Positions 38,161 to 51,430 are shown, counted from the stretch's first letter. The stretch is 64,000 bases of DNA from Rutidosis leptorrhynchoides (GCF_046630445.1 NC_092342.1:177588501-177652500); one strand, 5' to 3'. Translations and numbers: made by a program. The notes: a model not told the origin generated them from the sequence alone.

Positions 38161-39585
38161 TTAAGCTGTTGAAAGTGTTGACGAATCTTCTGAAAATAGA
38201 TGCGGGTATTTCTTCTTGATCTGATCTTCATGCTCCCAGGTGAACTCGGGTCCTCTACGAGCATTCCATCGAACCTTAACAATCGGTATCTTGTTTTGTT
38301 TAAGTCTCTTAACCTCACGATCCATTATTTCAACGGGTTCTTCAATGAATTGAAGTTTTTCATTGATTTGGATTTCGTCCAACGGAATAGTGAGATCTTC
38401 TTTAGCAAAACATTTCTTCAAATTCGAGACGTGGAAAGTGTTATGTACATTCGCAAGTTGTTGAGGTAACTCAAGTCAGTAAGCTACTGGTCCGACACGA
38501 TCAATAATCTTGAATGGTCCAATATACCTTGGATTTAATTTCCCCCGTTTGCCAAATCGAACAACACCTTTCCAAGGTGCAACTTTAAGCATGACCATCT
38601 CTTCAATTTCAAATTCTATATCTTTTCTTTTAATGTCGGCGTAGCTCTTTTGTCGACTTTGGGCGGTTTTCAACCGTTGTTGAATTTGGATGATCTTCTC
38701 GGTAGTTTCTTGTATTATCTCCGGACCCGTAATCTATCTATCCCCCACTTCACTCCAAAAAATCGGAGACCTGCACTTTCTACCATAAAGTGCTTCAAAC
38801 GGCGCCATCTCAATGCTTGAATGGTAGCTGTTGTTGTAGGAAAATTCTGCTAACGGTAGATGTCGATCCCAACTGTTTCCGAAATCAATAACACATGCTC
38901 GTAGCATGTCTTCAAGTGTTTGTATCGTCCTTTCGCTCTGCCCATCAGTTTGTGGATGATAGGCAGTACTTATGTCTAGACGAGTTCCTAATGCTTGCTG
39001 TAATGTCTGCCAGAATCTTGAAATAAATCTGCCATCCCTATCAGAGATAATAGAGATTGGTATTCCATGTATGGAGACGACTTCCTTCAAATACAGTCGT
39101 GCTAACTTCTCCATCTTGTCATCTTCTCTTATTGGCAGGAAGTGTGCTGACTTGGTGAGATGATCAACTATTACCCAAATAGTATCAAAACCACTTGCAG
39201 TCCTTGGCAATTTAGTGATGAAATCCATGGTAATGTCTTTCCATTTCCATTCCGGGATTTCAGGTTGTTGAAGTAGACCTGATGGTTTCTGATGCTCAGC
39301 TTTTACCTTAGAACACGTCAAACATTCTCCTACGTATTTAGCAACATCGGCTTTCATACCCGACCACCAAAAATGTTTCTTGAGATCCTTGTACATCTTC
39401 CCCGTTCCAGGATTTATTGAGTATCTGGTTTTATGAGCTTCTCTAAGTACCATTTCTCTCATATCTCCAAATTTTGGTACCCAAATCCTTTCAGCCCTAT
39501 ACCGGGTTCCGTCTTCCCGAATATTAAGATGCTTCTCCGATCCTTTGGGTATTTCATCCTTTAAATTTCCCTCTTTAAAAACTCC
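38161..39585 (-). pseudogene. A2 pol: integrase and chromodomain, with three stops at or within it
   Basis: One frame covers the zinc-binding region ([26 protein letters not shown]), catalytic core ([32 protein letters not shown]), SH3-like domain and chromodomain ([16 protein letters not shown]). It starts after a TAA at 39586-39588 and is interrupted by TAG at 38734-38736 and TGA at 38476-38478. Unlike A1 there is no frameshift here, so A2 shows the original frame through the RNase H-integrase junction. Confidence 0.88.
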
Positions 39586-40839
39586 TTATTGCGCCTCCTT
39601 TATTTGTGTAGTAAGGTTAGTGTGAATCATTATATTCATAGATTTTACTCGAATGGGTTCTCTGTCCTTTCTGCTCAAGGCGTCGGCTACCACATTTGCC
39701 TTCCCCGGGTGGTAACGAATCTCAAAGTCATAATCATTCAACAATTCAATCCACCTACGCTGCCTCATATTCAGTTGTTTCTGATTAAATATGTGTTGAA
39801 GACTTTTGTGGTCGGTAAATATAATACTTTTGACCCCATATAAGTAGTGCCTCCAAGTCTTTAATGCAAAAATAACCGCGCTTAATTCCAAATCATGCGT
39901 CGTATAATTTTGCTCGTGAATCTTCAATTGTCTAGACGCATAAGCAATCACCTTCGTCCGTTGCATTAATACACAACCGAGACCTTGCTTTGATGCGTCA
40001 CAATAAATCACCAAATCATCATTCCCTTCAGGCAATGACAATATAGGTGCCGTAGTTAGCTTTTTCTTCAATAATTGAAACGCCTTCTCTTGTTCATCCT
40101 TCCATTCAAATTTCTTCCCTTTATACGTTAATGCAGTCAAGGGTTTTGCTATTTTGGAGAAATCTTGGATAAATCTTCTGTAGTAACCAGCCAATCCTAA
40201 AAATTGATGTATATGCTTCGGAGTTTTTGGGGTTTCCCACTTTTCAACAGTTTCGATCTTTGCCGGGTCCACCTGGATACCTTCTTTGTTCACTATGTGA
40301 CCGAGGAATTGAACTTCTTCCAACCAAAATGCACACTTTGAAAACTTAGCGTACATTTTTTCTTTCCTCAATACTTCTAGCACTTTTCTTAAATGTTCTT
40401 CGTGCTCTTGATCATTCTTTGAGTAAATAAGTATGTCATTGATGAAAACAATGACAAACTTATCAAGATATGGCCCACACACTCGGTTCATAAGGTCCAT
40501 GAGCACAGCTGGTGCGTTAGTCAATCCAAACGGCATAACCATAAACTCGTAATGACCATAACGCGTCCTAAAAGCAGTTTTTGGAATATCATCCTCCTTT
40601 ACTCGCATTTGATGATATCCAGAACGTAAATCGATCTTCGAATAAACTGACGAGCCTTGTAGTTGATCAAATAAGTCGTCAATTCTCGGCAGTGAATAAC
40701 GGTTTTTGATGGTAAGTTTGTTCAACTCTCTGTAGTCAATACACAACCTAAATGTACCATCCTTCTTCTTGACAAACAAAACAAGAGCTCCCCATGGTGA
40801 TGTGCTTGGTCGAATGAAACCACGTTCTAATAGTTCTTA
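39586..40839 (-). pseudogene. A2 pol: reverse transcriptase and RNase H
   Basis: Open for 416 codons between TAA at 40837-40839 and TAA at 39586-39588. It holds most RT boxes ([33 protein letters not shown]) and the RNase H motifs ([24 protein letters not shown]). The catalytic box reads [10 protein letters not shown], with Asn in place of the first Asp of FIDD, so this RT would be dead even without the stops. Confidence 0.88.
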
Positions 40840-41308
40840 CAGTTGGCTTTGCAGTTCTTTCATCTCACTGGGTGCGAATCTATAAGGAGCACGAGCTATC
40901 GGTGCAGCTCCTGGTACAAGATCTATTTGAAATTCAACAGATCGATGTGGAGGTAGTCCCGGTAATTCTTTCGTAAATACATCGGGAAATTCTTTTGCGA
41001 CGGGAACATCATTGATGCTTTTTTCTTCAGTTTGTACTTTCTCGACGTGTGCTAGAACAGCATAGCAACTTTTCTTATTAGTTTTTATGCCTTCAAATTA
41101 CTAATAAGATGTAGCTTCGTGTTGCCCTTTTCTCCGTACACCATTAAGGGTTCTCCTTCTTCTCGTACAATGCGAATTGCATTTTTTAACATACGATCTC
41201 TGCTTTCACCTTCTTCAGCCAGTCCATGCCAACTATTACATCAAAACTCCCTAACTCTACGGGTATCAAATCAATCTTAAATATTTCTCTACCCAGTTTA
41301 ATTTCTCA
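40840..41308 (-). pseudogene. A2 pol: protease-RT linker, frameshifted
   Basis: This matches A1 13159-13628, with two single-base deletions at about 41071 and 41187 relative to A1, and a TGA at 41306-41308 just after the protease active-site region. It encodes the protease flap (FDVIVGMDW) and the start of RT. Confidence 0.8.
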
Positions 41309-41883
41309 ATTTCGGCATATATAATCTACTGAAATTAATTTACCGTTTGCTAATTCGAGTAAAATTTTACTATCCAACGGCGTCAATGGACAACTTAATT
41401 TAGCACAAAAATCTCTACTCATATAGCTTCTATCCGCACCCGAATCAAATAAAATGTAAGCAAATTTATTGTCAATAAGAAACGTACCCGTAACAAGCTC
41501 TGGGTCTTCTTGTGCCTCTGCCGCATTAATATTGAAAACTCTTCCACGACCTTGTCCATTCGTGTTCTCCTGGTTCGGGCAATTTCTAATAATGTGGCCC
41601 GGTTTTCCACATTTATAACAGACTACATTGGCATAACTTGCTCCGACACTACTTGCTCCGCCATTACTCGTTCCGACACCATTTGTTCCTTTCGTTCTGT
41701 TAACCCCTGGTCCGTAGACCTCACACTTCACCGCGCTATGACCATTTCTTTTACACTTGTTGCAAAATTTGGTGCATAACCCCGAGTGATACTTTTCACA
41801 CCTTTGGCATAGCTGCTTCTGATTGTTGTTGTTGTTGTTGTTGTTGCGGTTGTTATTGTTGTTGGGATGATTATTGTAGTTGC

Positions 41884-41944
<61 letters not shown>

Positions 41945-42286
41945 GGGCCGTTTGTTGTAGTTGCGATTGATGTTGCGATTGTTGGGATAGTTATTGCGAT
42001 TATTGTTGTAATTGCTGTTGTTGTTGTATTGGTGATTCTTATCACCGTTTTCCTCCCACTTTCTTTTGACTTGCTTCACATTGGCCTCTTTAGCCGCATG
42101 TTCTTTAATTCTTTCCTCAATCTGGTTCACTAGTTTGTGAGCCATTCTACATGCCTGTTGTATGGAGGCGGGCTCGTGTGAACTTATATCTTCTTGGATT
42201 CTTTCCAGTAATCCTTTCACAAACGCGTCAATCTTCTCTTCCTCATCTTCGAACGCTCTCGAACACAATAGGCACAATTCTGTGAA
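41309..42286 (-). pseudogene. A2 gag-pol: gag C-terminal part and protease
   Basis: Gag C-terminal domain, a poly-Asn tract encoded by an AAC array (about 41880-41943, longer than in A1), zinc-knuckle region ([12 protein letters not shown], then CYKCGKPGHIIRNC with all Cys/His kept) and the protease active site [12 protein letters not shown]. Bounded by TGA at 42287-42289 and TGA at 41306-41308. Confidence 0.87.
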
Positions 42287-42790
42287 TCATCTTTGGTACG
42301 TGGTAATATCAAATCCTTGGGTTAGTAACCCTCTAAGTTCTGTCTTGAGCTTATTGACCTCGGTTCTGGGACGGTACTTCTCGTTCATCAAGTGCTTGAA
42401 TGCTGACCACGGTAGTGCGTAAGCATCATCTTGTCCCACTTGCTCTAGATAGGTATTCCACCATGTTAACGCAGTACCTGTGAAGGTATGCATAGCGTAC
42501 TTCACTTTTTCCTCTTCAGTACACTTACTTATGGCAAACACCGATTCGACCTTCTCGGTCCACCGTTTCAATCCGATCGGTCCTTCGGTTCCATCAAATT
42601 CCAAAGGTTTGCAGGCAGTGAATTCTTTATAGGTGCATCCTACACGATTTCTTGCGCCGTTAGCTGCATTGCTAGATTCGGATTTATTGTTGGTATGCAG
42701 CGCAGCCTGTACTGCGGCTATGTTTGAAGCAAGAAAGGCACGAAATTCCTCTTCGCTCATATTCAAGGTGTGTCGAGTAGTCGGTGCCAT
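42287..42790 (-). pseudogene. A2 gag-pol: N-terminal part of gag
   Basis: Starts at the ATG at 42790 (MAPTTRHTLN). It keeps the ALTWWNTY motif that A1 has lost, and the gag domain through [12 protein letters not shown]. It is closed by TGA at 42287-42289 after 167 residues; the frame then continues. Confidence 0.85.
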
Positions 42791-43135
42791 TTTCTTCAAA
42801 ATAGTCAAATGATACGAGTTAATCATATAGAATATCAAGAGTAGTCAATAGTATTTCGTAGCGTAATATGAACTTATTTATAAAAGCTCTTTCTTCATAT
42901 TAGCGTTTTATACTCTTTAATTCGGGTAGTACCTACCCGTTAAGTTCATACTTAGTAGCTAACATACCATTTCAACTACTACAATTCTATATGAAAAACT
43001 AATCACAAAAAAAAAAAAAAAAAATCATATTCAAACCTTTATACAATAACTTGCAAACTTACAATACCGCTTTTTTTTACATATAGCATGAAATATAGCA
43101 CATAAAACTTTGATACAAAGTAGTTGCGAAGATAA

Positions 43136-43825
43136 TTCTAGTTAATAAATAAGGCGTTCAGCAAAGGCAATAAAGACACGTAATTCATACGTCCAGAAAC
43201 AAGTCATGCATTCTGGTTTTACTAATACCACTTCCCATCCTTGGTTTTGTGGAACTTAACCGTTGTGACCGATAGTAAGACAATGTGTTGTAACGTCGTC
43301 AAAAGGATGAAGGTTACGTAATGACCAACAGTCTCGTAATAACCTAAAAACCTCATTTCTTACCCCAATTACCGACTCCGTCACTTGTGGGAACGTTTTG
43401 TTTAATAGTTGTAGCCCGATGTTCTTGTTCTCACTTTGGTGAGAAGCGAACATTACTAACCCGTAAGCATAACATGCTTCTTTATGTTGCATGTTAGCCG
43501 CTTTTTCTAAATCACGAAGTCCTATATTCGGATATATTGAGTCAAAATAATTTCTTAACCCGTTGTGTAAAATAGCATTTGGGTTCCCCGCAATATATGC
43601 GTCAAAGTAAACACATCGTAACTTATGGATTTCCCAATGTGATATCCCCCATCTTTCGAACGAAAGCCTTTTATAAATCAAGGCATTCTTGGAACGTTCT
43701 TCGAATGTCTTATAAACTGATCTCGCCTTAAATAGTTGTGCCGAGGAATTTTGACTGACTCTAGACAAGATTTCATCAATCATGTCTCCGGGTAGGTCTC
43801 TTAAAATATTGGGTTGTCTATCCAT
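43136..43825 (-). pseudogene. A2: F-box-like ORF, truncated by one stop
   Basis: Same start (MDRQPNILRDLPGDMID) and position as the intact 227-codon ORF of A1. A premature TAA at 43256-43258 ends it after 189 residues, and the remaining sequence still matches the A1 C terminus. By eye it differs from A1 at about 13 amino acids over the shared 189, with roughly as many silent changes. The F-box and Sel1-like segments are intact, so a shortened protein remains possible. Confidence 0.75.
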
Positions 43826-44057
43826 TTTGTGTTTTTATACTGTAAAATAGACAAAAGTTAGATTCATAAAAAAATACTTATTAATACAAGCAATTTTTAC
43901 ATATATCATAAAGCATAAGCACACTATATTACGTATATTACACCACACGAATACAACTATCTTATTCCGACTCGCTCATTTCTTCTTCTTCGGTTTTGGT
44001 TCGTTTTGCCAAGTTTCTAGGGATATATGATGTTCCCCTAATACGAGCCGTCGTTTT

Positions 44058-44576
44058 TCACATTGGTTTAGAAAAACCTGGTGGTTTAGAGGTTCCCGGG
44101 TTATTGTCACAACTTAAGAAATACAGGTGTTGACGATACATATAAAGTTCATCGTGTTTGGAATCAAATTTCTCTATTTTTATGCCCTTTCCCTTATTGT
44201 TCTCTTTTGCCTTATTAAATTGTGTTGGGGTAATTTCTATAACATCATCGAAATCCTTGTCGGGGTCCGATTCATCGGAGAATTGGTAATCCTCCCAATA
44301 CTTTGCTTCCTTGGCAGAAACACCATTGACCATAATTAACTTTGGTCGGTTGGTTGAGGATTTTCTTCTACTTAACCGTTTTATTATTTCCCCCACTGGT
44401 TCTATTTCTTCTTCCGGTTCTGATTCTTCTTCCGGTTCCGATTCTTCTTTCGGTTCTGACTCTTCTTCCGGTTCCTCTTCGGGAAGTTGTGAATCAGTCC
44501 ACGAATCATTCCAATTTACATTTGACTCTTCATTATTATTAGGTGAGTCAATGGGACTTGTTCTAGAGGTAGACAT
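44058..44576 (-). CDS. A2: acidic repeat protein, shortened
   Basis: A 172-codon ORF matching the A1 acidic ORF (204 codons) from the start MSTSRTSPID through the EEESEP repeat and the KPPGFSKPM segment, where a TGA replaces Trp. The 18-nt repeat number is the same, with small changes (EPKEE, EPEEE). It lies just after the leader and before the F-box-like ORF. Function unknown; its persistence in both copies suggests it belongs to the family's normal gene set. Confidence 0.6.
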   Translation of the reverse strand: MSTSRTSPIDSPNNNEESNVNWNDSWTDSQLPEEEPEEESEPKEESEPEEESEPEEEIEPVGEIIKRLSRRKSSTNRPKLIMVNGVSAKEAKYWEDYQFSDESDPDKDFDDVIEITPTQFNKAKENNKGKGIKIEKFDSKHDELYMYRQHLYFLSCDNNPGTSKPPGFSKPM

Positions 44577-44687
44577 CTATCACATAATATCAAACACGTT
44601 AAGAGATTAATATATCACATAATATTCACATGTTAAAAATATATAGTTTCCAACAAAAATGTTAAGCAATCATTTTTAAAGAAAACA

Positions 44688-44771
44688 CGGTCGAAGTCCA
44701 GACTCACTAATGCATCCTAACAAACTTGATAAGACACACTAATGTAAATTTTCTGGTTCTCTAAGATCAAC
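44688..44771 (-). promoter_or_regulatory. A2: conserved leader next to the primer site
   Basis: Same blocks as in A1, B1, D and C: CGGTCGAAGTCCAGACTCA, CTAATGCATC, GACACACTAATG. Confidence 0.6.
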
Positions 44772-44783
44772 GCTCTGATACCA
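44772..44783 (-). promoter_or_regulatory. A2: primer binding site for initiator tRNA-Met
   Basis: A perfect TGGTATCAGAGC in sense, two bases from the LTR. Confidence 0.9.
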
Positions 44784-44785
44784 AC

Positions 44786-47700
44786 TGAAATGTCCCGTTC
44801 ATATTGATTATAAACGTTCCATATTAATTGATTTCGTTGCGAGGTTTTGACCTCTATATGAGACGTTTTTCAAAGACTGCATTCATTTTTAAAACAACCA
44901 TAACCTTTATTTTATCAATAAAGGTTTCAAAAGCATTACGTAGATTATCAAATAATGATAATCTAAAATATACTGTTTACACACGACCATTACATAATGG
45001 TTTACAATAGAAATATATTACATCGACATATGTTTTTTGAATGCAGTTTTTACATAATATCATACAAACATGGACTCTAAATCTTGTCCTTATTTTAGTA
45101 TGCAACAGCGGAAGCTCTTAATATACATCCCATACATAGAGATAAAAATCATTCATATGGTGAACACCTGGTAACCGACATTAACAAGATGCATATATAA
45201 GAATATCCCCATCATTCCGGGACACCCTTCGGATATGATATAAATTTCGAAGTACTAAAGCATCCGGTACTTTGGATGGGGTTTGTTAGGCTCAATAGAT
45301 CTATCTTTAGGATTCGCGTCAATTAGGGTGTCTGTTCCCTAATTCTTAGATTACCAGACTTAATAAAAAGGGGCATATTCGATTTCGATAATTCAACCAT
45401 AGAATGTAGTTTCACGTACTTGTGTCTATTTTGTAAATCATTTATAAAACATGCATGTATTCTCATCCCAAAAATATTAGATTTTAAAAGTGGGACTATA
45501 ACTCACTTTCACAGATTTTTACTTCGTCGGGAAGTAAGACTTGGCCACTGGTCGATTCACGAACCTATAACAAATATGTACATATATATCAAAGTATATT
45601 CAAAATATATTTACAACACTTTTAATACATTTTGATGTTTTAAGTTTATTAAGTCAGCTGTCCTCGTTAGTAACCTACAACTAGTTATCCAACGTTAGAT
45701 GTACAGAAACAAATTGATATATATTATCTTGAATCAATCCACGACCCAGTGTATACACGTCTCAGGCTAGATAACAACTCAAAGTATATATATTTTTGGA
45801 ATCAACCTCAACTCTGTATAGCGAACTCTCACATTACTGCATATAGAGTGTCTATGGTTGTTCCAAATAATATATACACATGGGTCGATATGATATGTCA
45901 AAAAATTTGCATACGTGTCTATGGTATCCCAAGATTACATATTATATTAGAATACATGTATAATACAATATAAGTTAGCTAGAATATGATTAATATAGAT
46001 TTGTTACCAATTTTCACGTTGCTACAACAAGAAAAATTATCCAATCTTGTTTTATCCATAACTTCTTCATTTTAAATCCGTTTTGAGTGAATCAAATTGC
46101 TATGGTTTCATATTGAACTCTATTTTATAAATCTAAATAGAAAAAGTATAGGTTTATAGTCGGAAATATAAGTTACAAGTCATTTTTGTAAAGGTAGTCA
46201 TTTCAGTCGAAAGAACGACCTCTAGATGACCATTTTAGAAAAACATACTTTCACTTTGAGTTTAACCATGATTTTTGGATATAGTTTCATGTTCATAAGA
46301 AAAATCATTTTCCCAGAAGAACAACTTTTAAATCAAAGTTTATCATGGTTTTTAATTAACTAACCGAAAACAGCCCGCGGTGTTACTACGACGGCGTATG
46401 TCCGGTTTTACAGTGTTCTTCGTGTTTCCAGATTTTAAATCATTAAGTTAGCATATCATATAGATATAGAACATGTGTTTAGTTGATTTTAAAAGTCAAG
46501 TTAGAAGGATTAACTTTTATTTGCGAACAAGTTTAGAATTAACTAAACAATGTTTTAGTGATTACAAGTTTAAACCTTCGAATAAGATAGCTTTATATGT
46601 ATGAATCGAATGATGTTATGAACATCATTACTACCTCAAGTTTTCTGGATAAAGCTACTGGAAATGAGAAAAACGGATCTATCTTCAAAGGATCCTTGGA
46701 TGGCTTGAAAGTTCTTGAAGCAGAATCATGACACGAAAACAAGTTCAAGTAAGATTTCCACTCGAAATAAGATTGTTATAGTTATAGAAATTGAATCAAA
46801 GTTTGAATATGAGTATTACCTTGTATTAGAAAAATATTTTACTGTAAATAATAAAGATTTCTTGAGGTTGGATGATCACTCTACAAGATTGGAAGTAAGC
46901 TAGCCAACTTGGAAGTATTCTTGATTTTATGAAACTAGAACTTGTAGAATTTATGAAGAACACTTAGAACTTGAAGATAGAACTTGAGAGAGATTAATTA
47001 GATGAAGAAAATTGAAGAATGAAAGTGTTCGTAGGTGTTTTTGGTCGTTGGTATATGGATTAGATATAAAGGATGTGTAATTTTGTTTACATGTAAATAA
47101 GTCATGAATGATTACTCATATTTTTATAATTTTATGAGATATTTCATGCTAGTTGCCAAATGATAGTTCCCACATGTGTTAGGTGACTCACATGGGCTGC
47201 TAAGACCTGATCATTGGAGTGTATATACCAATAGTACATACATCTAAAAGCTGTGTATTGTACGAGTACGAATACGGGTGCATACGAGTAGAATTGTTGA
47301 TGAAACTGAACGAGGATGTAATTGTAAGCATTTTTGTTAAGTAGAAGTATTTTGATAAGTGTCTTGAAGTCTTTAAAAAGTGTATGAATACATATTAAAA
47401 CACTACATGTATATACATTTTAACTGAGTCGTTAAGTCATCGTTAGTCGTTACATGTAAGTGTTGTTTTGAAACCTTTGGGTTAACGATCTTGTTAAATG
47501 TTGTTAACCCATTGTTTATTAAATCAAATGAGATGTTAAATTATTACATTATCATGATATCATGATGTATTAATATATCTTAATATGATATATATACATT
47601 AAATGTCGTTACAACGATAATCGTTACATATATGTCTCGTTTCAAAATCATTAAGTTAGTAGTCTTGTTTTTACATATGTAGTTCATTGTTAATATACTT

Positions 47701-47951
47701 AATGATATGTTTACTTATCATAATATCATGTTAACTATATATATATCCATATATATTTCATCATATAGTTTTTACAAGTTTTAACGTTCGTGAATCGCCG
47801 GTCAACTTGGGTGGTCAATTGTCTATATGAAACCTATTTCAATTAAGCAAGTCTTAACAAGTTTGATTGCTTAACATGTTGGAAACATTTAATCATGAAA
47901 ATATCAATTTCATTTAATATATAAAAACATGGAAAAGTTCGGGTCAATACA
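44786..47951 (-). repeat. A2 5' LTR, 3166 bp with a 112-bp deletion
   Basis: Compared with the 3' LTR it lacks 112 bp (35181-35292 of that copy). The deletion lies between two AATAT repeats, leaving one. The end reads GGGTCAATACA instead of GGGTCACTACA. Confidence 0.93.
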
Positions 47952-47956
47952 AATAC

Positions 47957-48794
<838 letters not shown>

Positions 48795-48830
48795 GTACCT
48801 ACCCGTTAAAGAAATTTCATCCCGAAATTT
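48795..48830 (-). promoter_or_regulatory. D: polypurine-tract region before the 3' LTR
   Basis: Sense TTTCTTTAACGGGTAGGTAC directly before the LTR, with TTTCGGGATGAAA upstream, matching A1, A2 and C. Confidence 0.6.
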
Positions 48831-49796
48831 GAGTGAGGTCGTCATGGCTAACGATAAGAATGTTTTCATGACGAATATGAGTTGATAAATAGAGTTTTTC
48901 TCATCAGTTAGTAATATGGATGAAACAATCCGTTTATGTGAAGAGTAGGAGTGAAGCTATCACAAAAGAGTGAAATGAGAAAGACAAGTTTTATCATAAC
49001 TTTTAACTAGTCATGGTTGAATTTAGAAAAATAAGGTGCGTCTTAACTTTTGACGTTGTCTTGGTTGAATTCCGGAATTCAAGGAATATAAAGAAAATCT
49101 TCGAAATCTAAAAGATTTGATTCTTCGACGATTAACGAAATTAATATCTCTACAATTAAATACGGTGATCTGCCTCGATTACTCTGTCTGCTATTTCCAT
49201 TATAAATTAAACTCTTCCGTTCCATTATTCTCACTATTCCTATAATTTCTTTCTTAGTTCATACTTCCAAAATATTGTGAAAATGCTTAATCCCATTCTA
49301 ATCCTTGATATTTTCCTAATTATCACTTCTGTCATCCTTCTTTTCAATCTTCCACCAGAAAAATCTGCTTACTTCTACTATTACATTGGGGTGATACTAT
49401 TCTTAATTATACCGTGTCTTCATATTGCTATTCATATTAATATCCACGGTTTGTAATTTTGGTGTTGTCATTGGGCTTTATATTTTTCCTTATATAGCAG
49501 AGCTCTTTGCCTTTTTAATCTCTTCTCGACTCTAAATACAACAAGTAATGGTCCAGAATTCGTAGGTATGGTGTTTCGAGTGGACATGGCTAATGTTCTA
49601 GAAGAGAGATTGTAATAGCACGATCTTGAGTGGTTAAGTTACCAGAATTCATGAGAAAAGATAGAACTATCAAGAAAATATGTTCTTGATGTGTTTAGAG
49701 TTTAGATAGAAGGTAAAAGTCGTGTAACATGGCACATGATGACGTTATGATCTGTGAATAATCATGTTCCATTTAGAAACTCAGCATGACTTACCG

Positions 49797-49831
49797 TAAT
49801 ATAATCACGTTGATCAAGTGTCATTATATTA
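49797..49831. repeat. D: 35-bp imperfect palindrome
   Basis: Arms TAATATAAT and ATTATATTA enclose CAC-TTGATCAA-GTG, so nearly the whole 35 bases can pair. It is conserved in C at 61891-61925, and E has the outer arms with a short loop at 1615-1639. Confidence 0.8.
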
Positions 49832-50435
49832 TACTAACTCATGCATCAGTTCCCAACACTACTTCAAAAATATTCATATTTTAAACTCGAATTTTAAAGA
49901 AATTTAGAAACTAAAGTAGTTTCCTTTATGATGTAATATAGATAGCACGAGGAGATAAATAATTTCGGACGAGAATATTTATGAAAATATCTTCAGAAAT
50001 ATTGAAGATATTTATGATGATATTTTAGAATTTTTAAGTTCGAAAGTTGATAAGGAAAAATTTTCCGCAAGATTTTAACATGACTTCGGAGCAGGATATT
50101 CTCTAAGGATTTCATCAGATCCAGAATTACCTAGATTCTTTGAATATAGAGTTTGGTCCTTGTATTTGTCCTTGGTCTCCTTCACGGTTAGCTCAATCCG
50201 TTTTTCAGTTCCAACTTTTCTGAGCTTTTTCAACATACTATTCTTTATCATCAAACTTCCGAGGATTAAGGTCGTTTATGGTTGTCTACGGTTTCTGCTG
50301 CTTCATTCAGCTTTTTCAACATTCAGTGTATTGATTTGTAAATTGAGTGCTTTTCAGAATTTCAGAATGAAAGATCATAATTCTAAGAGATAAATGTTAT
50401 ACATATAACTGTTGATGTAGATATGCTATGAGTTT

Positions 50436-50840
50436 TCAAAGTACTGATTGCTGATTCCCGGTAATTGGTGTGGCAGTTCTCGTTACAAGATGCGGATGAG
50501 TATATGATAGGGTTTCAATGAATAAATATAATGATTTATCAGAGAGATTTAAGCCAAGAAGCAACGAGGTTGCTGGTACGTCTGCTGGTAATATGGTGGA
50601 ATATAAAAGGTTTCCTGGTAACAATAAAAGAGCACACATATACATCAAGGTGTTAACAAGGTTGTTTCGAACGAAAAGTCGAAGTTGACTTGTTGGAGCT
50701 GTGACAAAATTTGCTACTTTGAAAGGAATCACCAAGTTATTTTGGGTAATAATAACACTAAAGGAATTAGCACAGATACGTGTTAAACGTTTACTCAGGT
50801 TCCGAGTATTTTTAGGTGCATAACTATATGTATCAATCAT
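50436..50840 (-). CDS. D: ORF2 of the LARD-like family, unknown function
   Basis: A 134-codon open frame, with C carrying a matching, frameshifted copy (about 60938-61327). The protein has a hydrophobic middle (CALLLLPGNLLYS, which could be one membrane segment) and a conserved stretch ILPADVPATSLLLG. I recognise no family. Conservation between D and C may reflect general sequence similarity rather than coding; the opposite strand is also open in part (FKPRSNEVAGTSAG). Confidence 0.3.
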   Translation of the reverse strand: MIDTYSYAPKNTRNLSKRLTRICANSFSVIITQNNLVIPFKVANFVTAPTSQLRLFVRNNLVNTLMYMCALLLLPGNLLYSTILPADVPATSLLLGLNLSDKSLYLFIETLSYTHPHLVTRTATPITGNQQSVL

Positions 50841-51309
50841 TTCTTCCGTAGATGAAGTACGGTTGGTTCATCCTCTCGATTAAGGTGTTTTCAAGAATTA
50901 AGAAAGGTGTGAATGCAGATTGTAATCGTCGAGATACAAATGAGGTTTAAGATGAAATCAAGTGGCAAACTTGAAGAAATGTTTAGTTTCATATGTTATA
51001 ATCAATATTTTAATTCATTTTAATTGTCCAATGTCATTAGTCCACAGTCGATAGTCCACAGTTAACAGTCCAATAATTCATATATAATTTAATATATAAT
51101 ATTTGAATTAATTAATACGTATCGTGACCCGTGTACATGTCTCAGACTCGATCACAACTAAAACTATATATATTATTGTAGAATCAACCTCAACCCTGTA
51201 TAGCTAACTCCAGCATTACTGCATATAGAGTGTCTATGGTTATTCCAAATAATATATATAGATGTGTCGATATAATATGTCAAAACCTTGTATACGTGTC
51301 CCGATATTT

Positions 51310-51430
51310 AAAGTGCGTAAAATAAATAACAGAAATTCAATAACAATAAATAAAATTGCGAGAATTAAATTGCGATAAAATAAATTACGATAAATAAATT
51401 GCGATAATTAAATTGCGATAAATAAAATGT
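51310..51430 (-). repeat. D: short tandem repeats around ATCGCAATTTAATT
   Basis: Six or more degenerate 13-18 base units of the type AAATTGCGATAAAT. C has them at about 60260-60405. Confidence 0.75.

Larger units (their letters stand above)
34847..47951 (-). mobile_element. Element A2: complete 13.1 kb Ty3/gypsy retrotransposon, same family as A1
   Basis: LTRs 34847-38125 and 44786-47951 flank the same gene order as A1. The 5-bp duplication AATAC at 34842-34846 and 47952-47956 shows an intact insertion into the B1/D LTR. It has more stops than A1, and its 5' LTR has lost 112 bp, so it appears older. Confidence 0.93.
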
